Origin: Clostridium sp. UBA6640
GTDB taxonomy: Bacteria; Bacillota; Clostridia; Clostridiales; Clostridiaceae
Assembly: GCF_002455975.1 (NCBI RefSeq)
Contig: NZ_DKLM01000143.1
Location: 1-6,976, forward strand
Direction of reading: 5' to 3'
DNA length: 6,976 bases
Notes under the pieces: generated by a model
The model's input: only the letters and a program-made list of their open reading frames with translations
What the model was told of the DNA's origin: nothing
Databases searched by the model: none
Made by a program: the position numbers and the translations under genes
Shown: piece by piece, positions 5,298-6,976 of the stretch
How the letters are laid out: each line of letters begins with the position of its first letter
Numbering within the stretch: position 1 is the stretch's first letter

Positions 5298-5326
5298 TTG
5301 ACAACATATAGATAATAGTCTATATT
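5298..5326 (+). promoter_or_regulatory. Sigma-A promoter of the arsDA operon
   Basis: TTGACA (5298-5303) and TATATT (5321-5326) are separated by 17 bp, giving a predicted start near 5332-5334 and an untranslated leader of about 160 nt before arsD. Two palindromic boxes overlap the spacer/-10 region and the start site, so it should be tightly repressed. Confidence 0.85.
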
Positions 5327-5348
5327 ATACACATAGACAGTCATCTAT
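5308..5348 (+). promoter_or_regulatory. Paired operator boxes ATAGAY-N4-RTCTAT over the arsD promoter
   Basis: Two 16-bp boxes have the same form: ATAGATAATAGTCTAT (5308-5323) and ATAGACAGTCATCTAT (5333-5348). Their centres are 25 bp apart. Each is a near-palindrome, and the two are also mirror-related, so ACATATAGAT (5304-5313) is the exact reverse complement of ATCTATATGT (5343-5352). One box covers the spacer and the first bases of the -10, the other the transcription start. They lack the ATCAA-N6-TTGAT core of the arsR-operon operators, so a different repressor probably binds them. Confidence 0.65.
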
Positions 5349-5432
5349 ATGTAACTAATTAAAATTAATTTAGTGTATGAATAATACTCAAAAATAGCTA
5401 AAGTATTATCTTATTTAAACAAACATTGCTAC

Positions 5433-5456
5433 TTACAGATGAAAATACATCTGTAA
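5433..5456 (+). promoter_or_regulatory. Hairpin in the arsD leader
   Basis: TTACAGATG (5433-5441) pairs perfectly with CATCTGTAA (5448-5456) around a 6-nt loop AAAATA. It ends about 18 nt before the arsD ribosome binding site (AGAAGGAGTG, 5475-5484). There is no T-run directly after it, so it is not a standard terminator. It could stabilise the mRNA or bind a regulator. It does not cover the Shine-Dalgarno. Confidence 0.4.
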
Positions 5457-5491
5457 AAATAAATTTTATTTAATAGAAGGAGTGAATTAAT

Positions 5492-5863
5492 ATGAAAAAA
5501 ATGATTATATTTGATCCAGCTATGTGCTGTTCAACAGGAGTTTGTGGCCCAAGTGTAGATCCAGAATTATTAAGAGTTGCAACTGTATTAAACAATTTGA
5601 AAGACAAAGGAATATTAGTTGAGAGGTATAACCTTACTAGCAATCCGCAGATATTTGTTGATAATAAAGTAATAAATGAAATTTTAAACAAACATGGAGT
5701 AGAAGTGCTTCCAGTAATAATGGTGGATGGTGAGATTGTAAAAACAAAAGCTTATCCAACTAATCAGGAATTTTCTAAATTACTAGATATACCAGAGGAT
5801 TATTTAAAAACTACAATCAAAATAAAATCTAATAATTGTTGTTGTGACGGTGGATGTTGTTAG
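5492..5863 (+). CDS. arsD: ArsD arsenite metallochaperone
   Basis: ArsD carries As(III)/Sb(III) to the ArsA ATPase and has weak repressor activity in some plasmids. The 123-residue product matches family length (about 120). It has the hallmark IFDPAMCCSTGVCGPSVDPE near the start, with C12, C13 and C18 forming the metalloid site that passes As(III) to ArsA. FVDNKVINEILNKHG and VEVLPVIMVDGEIV follow the thioredoxin-like fold of ArsD. The C-terminus ends with two cysteine groups, C116-C117-C118 and C122-C123, like the vicinal Cys pairs of the R773 protein. All cysteines here are ordinary TGT/TGC codons, unlike the TGA use in the upstream operon. The ATG is 7 nt after AGAAGGAGTG. It is first in its operon, 20 nt before arsA. 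Confidence 0.97.
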   Translation: MKKMIIFDPAMCCSTGVCGPSVDPELLRVATVLNNLKDKGILVERYNLTSNPQIFVDNKVINEILNKHGVEVLPVIMVDGEIVKTKAYPTNQEFSKLLDIPEDYLKTTIKIKSNNCCCDGGCC

Positions 5864-5883
5864 TATAGAAAAGAGGGATACGA

Positions 5884-6976
5884 ATGTTTAAGGATTTTAA
5901 TATATCAGATATAAATTTAACTAAATATTTATTTTTTACTGGAAAAGGTGGAGTTGGAAAAACTTCGACAGCTTGTGCAACAGCTGTTTCATTAGCCGAT
6001 GAAGGCAAGAAAATTATGCTTATAAGTACCGATCTAGCTTCAAATCTTCAAGATGTGTTTAACACTAAACTTACCAATAAAGGTGTTGCTATAAAAGAAA
6101 TACCAAATCTAGTAGTAGCAAATTTTGATCCTGAGGAAGCGGCAACTGAATATAGAGAAAGTGTAATTGCTCCATACAAAGGTAAATTACCACAAGCTGC
6201 TATAAATAATATGGAGGAACAACTTTCAGGATCATGTACTGTTGAAATAGCTGCATTTAATGAGTTTTCAAGTTTTATAACAGATGAAAAAGCAGCAAAA
6301 GAATATGATCATATTATATTCGATACAGCTCCAACAGGTCATACACTTAGGATGCTACAACTTCCTTCTGCTTGGAGTAATTTTATTAGCGAAAACGTCC
6401 ATGGTGCATCATGTCTTGGACAACTTTCAGGCTTAGAAAGTAAAAAAGAGATTTATAAAAATGCTGTTGCTACTTTAGCTGATAAGGAAAAAACTACCCT
6501 TATTCTTGTATCACGTCCAGAGGTTTCGCCATTAAAAGAAGCCGAAAGAGCATCTATAGAACTTCAGGATATAGGGGTCAACAATCAAATTTTAGTTATA
6601 AATGGACTTCTTAAAGAACATGATGACTCCCTTTCAGCTGCTATTTATAATAAACAACAGGATGCATTAAAGGATATACCTGAAGGAATTAAAAATATCG
6701 AAACCCTTGAAATTCCATTAAGGCCTTATAATGTAACAGGTATTGAAAATGTAAGAGCATTTTTAAAAGAAAGCAATGTTAGATTTAACAGTGAAGAGTT
6801 AAATGTTACTGATATTTCTAATTTAAATAATGTAATAGAGGACTTATATACTAGTGATAAAAAAGTAATATTTACGATGGGGAAAGGTGGAGTAGGTAAA
6901 ACTACTATAGCTGCTACAATTGCATTAGGACTTGCTAAAAAAGGTAAAAAAGTTCATTTGACAACTACTGATCCAG
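5884..6976 (+). CDS. arsA: ArsA arsenite-transporting ATPase (3' end beyond the window)
   Basis: ArsA is the soluble ATPase that energises an arsenite pump after receiving As(III) from ArsD. The ATG follows GAGGG (5873-5877), 20 nt after the arsD stop. Only 364 codons are present; full two-domain ArsA proteins have about 580. The first half has the deviant Walker A/P-loop GKGGVGKTS (20-28), C118 in SGSCTVEIAAFNEF and C177 in GASCLGQL, matching arsenic ligands C113 and C172 of R773 ArsA, and the signal DTAPTGHTLR (147-156) whose histidine is H153. The second half starts with MGKGGVGKTT (332-341), so this is the tandem A1-A2 form. The switch motif near 48-54 is STDLASN in A1 rather than the usual STDPASN, a P-to-L change that one C-to-T would make, while the A2 copy reads TTTDP. 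No in-frame stop is present. An arsB or acr3 pump gene would be expected downstream but is not seen. Confidence 0.96.
   Translation, partial: MFKDFNISDINLTKYLFFTGKGGVGKTSTACATAVSLADEGKKIMLISTDLASNLQDVFNTKLTNKGVAIKEIPNLVVANFDPEEAATEYRESVIAPYKGKLPQAAINNMEEQLSGSCTVEIAAFNEFSSFITDEKAAKEYDHIIFDTAPTGHTLRMLQLPSAWSNFISENVHGASCLGQLSGLESKKEIYKNAVATLADKEKTTLILVSRPEVSPLKEAERASIELQDIGVNNQILVINGLLKEHDDSLSAAIYNKQQDALKDIPEGIKNIETLEIPLRPYNVTGIENVRAFLKESNVRFNSEELNVTDISNLNNVIEDLYTSDKKVIFTMGKGGVGKTTIAATIALGLAKKGKKVHLTTTDP

Overview
The window is very AT-rich, uses strong GGAGG-type ribosome binding sites and sigma-A promoters, and carries clostridial-type tRNA and ars genes. It looks like a Clostridium or a close Firmicutes relative, probably one that makes selenoproteins. 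The species cannot be fixed from sequence alone.

Layout. Positions 1-414 hold the end of a tRNA cluster: the last 21 nt of one tRNA, then tRNA-Pro(TGG), tRNA-Gly(TCC), a terminator-like hairpin and tRNA-Arg(TCG). Positions 438-1007 are a badly decayed gene with a J-domain-like C-terminus. A bidirectional terminator at 1042-1073 separates it from an unrecognised 242-residue coiled-coil gene on the minus strand (1130-1858). After about 290 nt with no gene, an arsenic-responsive block starts at 2153. It has a consensus promoter, a palindromic operator, arsR, a second copy of the operator, a 376-codon MtrA-like/DUF4346 gene, and arsM, ending at a strong terminator (4823-4861). Positions 4862-5297 contain a decayed small ORF and little else. 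A second ars operon then begins with its own promoter and a different pair of operator boxes, followed by arsD and the first 364 codons of arsA, which runs off the window.

The main observation is that both structural genes of the first operon are interrupted by a single in-frame TGA, with intact coding sequence in the same frame on both sides. In arsM the TGA (4592-4594) is codon 206, where the family has its conserved arsenic-binding cysteine. In the MtrA-like gene the TGA (2847-2849) is the first position of a U-x-x-C-x-x-C motif. Each TGA is followed at the spacing expected of a bacterial SECIS by a small hairpin with a G in its apical loop; the first closely resembles the known E. coli fdhF element. 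The simplest reading is two adjacent selenoproteins: a selenocysteine-containing arsenite methyltransferase and a selenocysteine-containing, possibly corrinoid-binding MtrA-like protein. Both would be co-regulated by an ArsR that reads trivalent arsenic. Standard gene callers would split both genes or call them truncated.

How the genes may work together. ArsR (C55-x-C57) represses its own operon until As(III) binds. ArsM methylates As(III) using SAM. The MtrA-like protein, with thiol/selenol clusters and a conserved GH motif matching the cobalt-ligand histidine of MtrA, may handle methyl groups, arsenic or redox for ArsM (inference). ArsD and ArsA form the metallochaperone and ATPase of an efflux system whose membrane pump would lie beyond the window.
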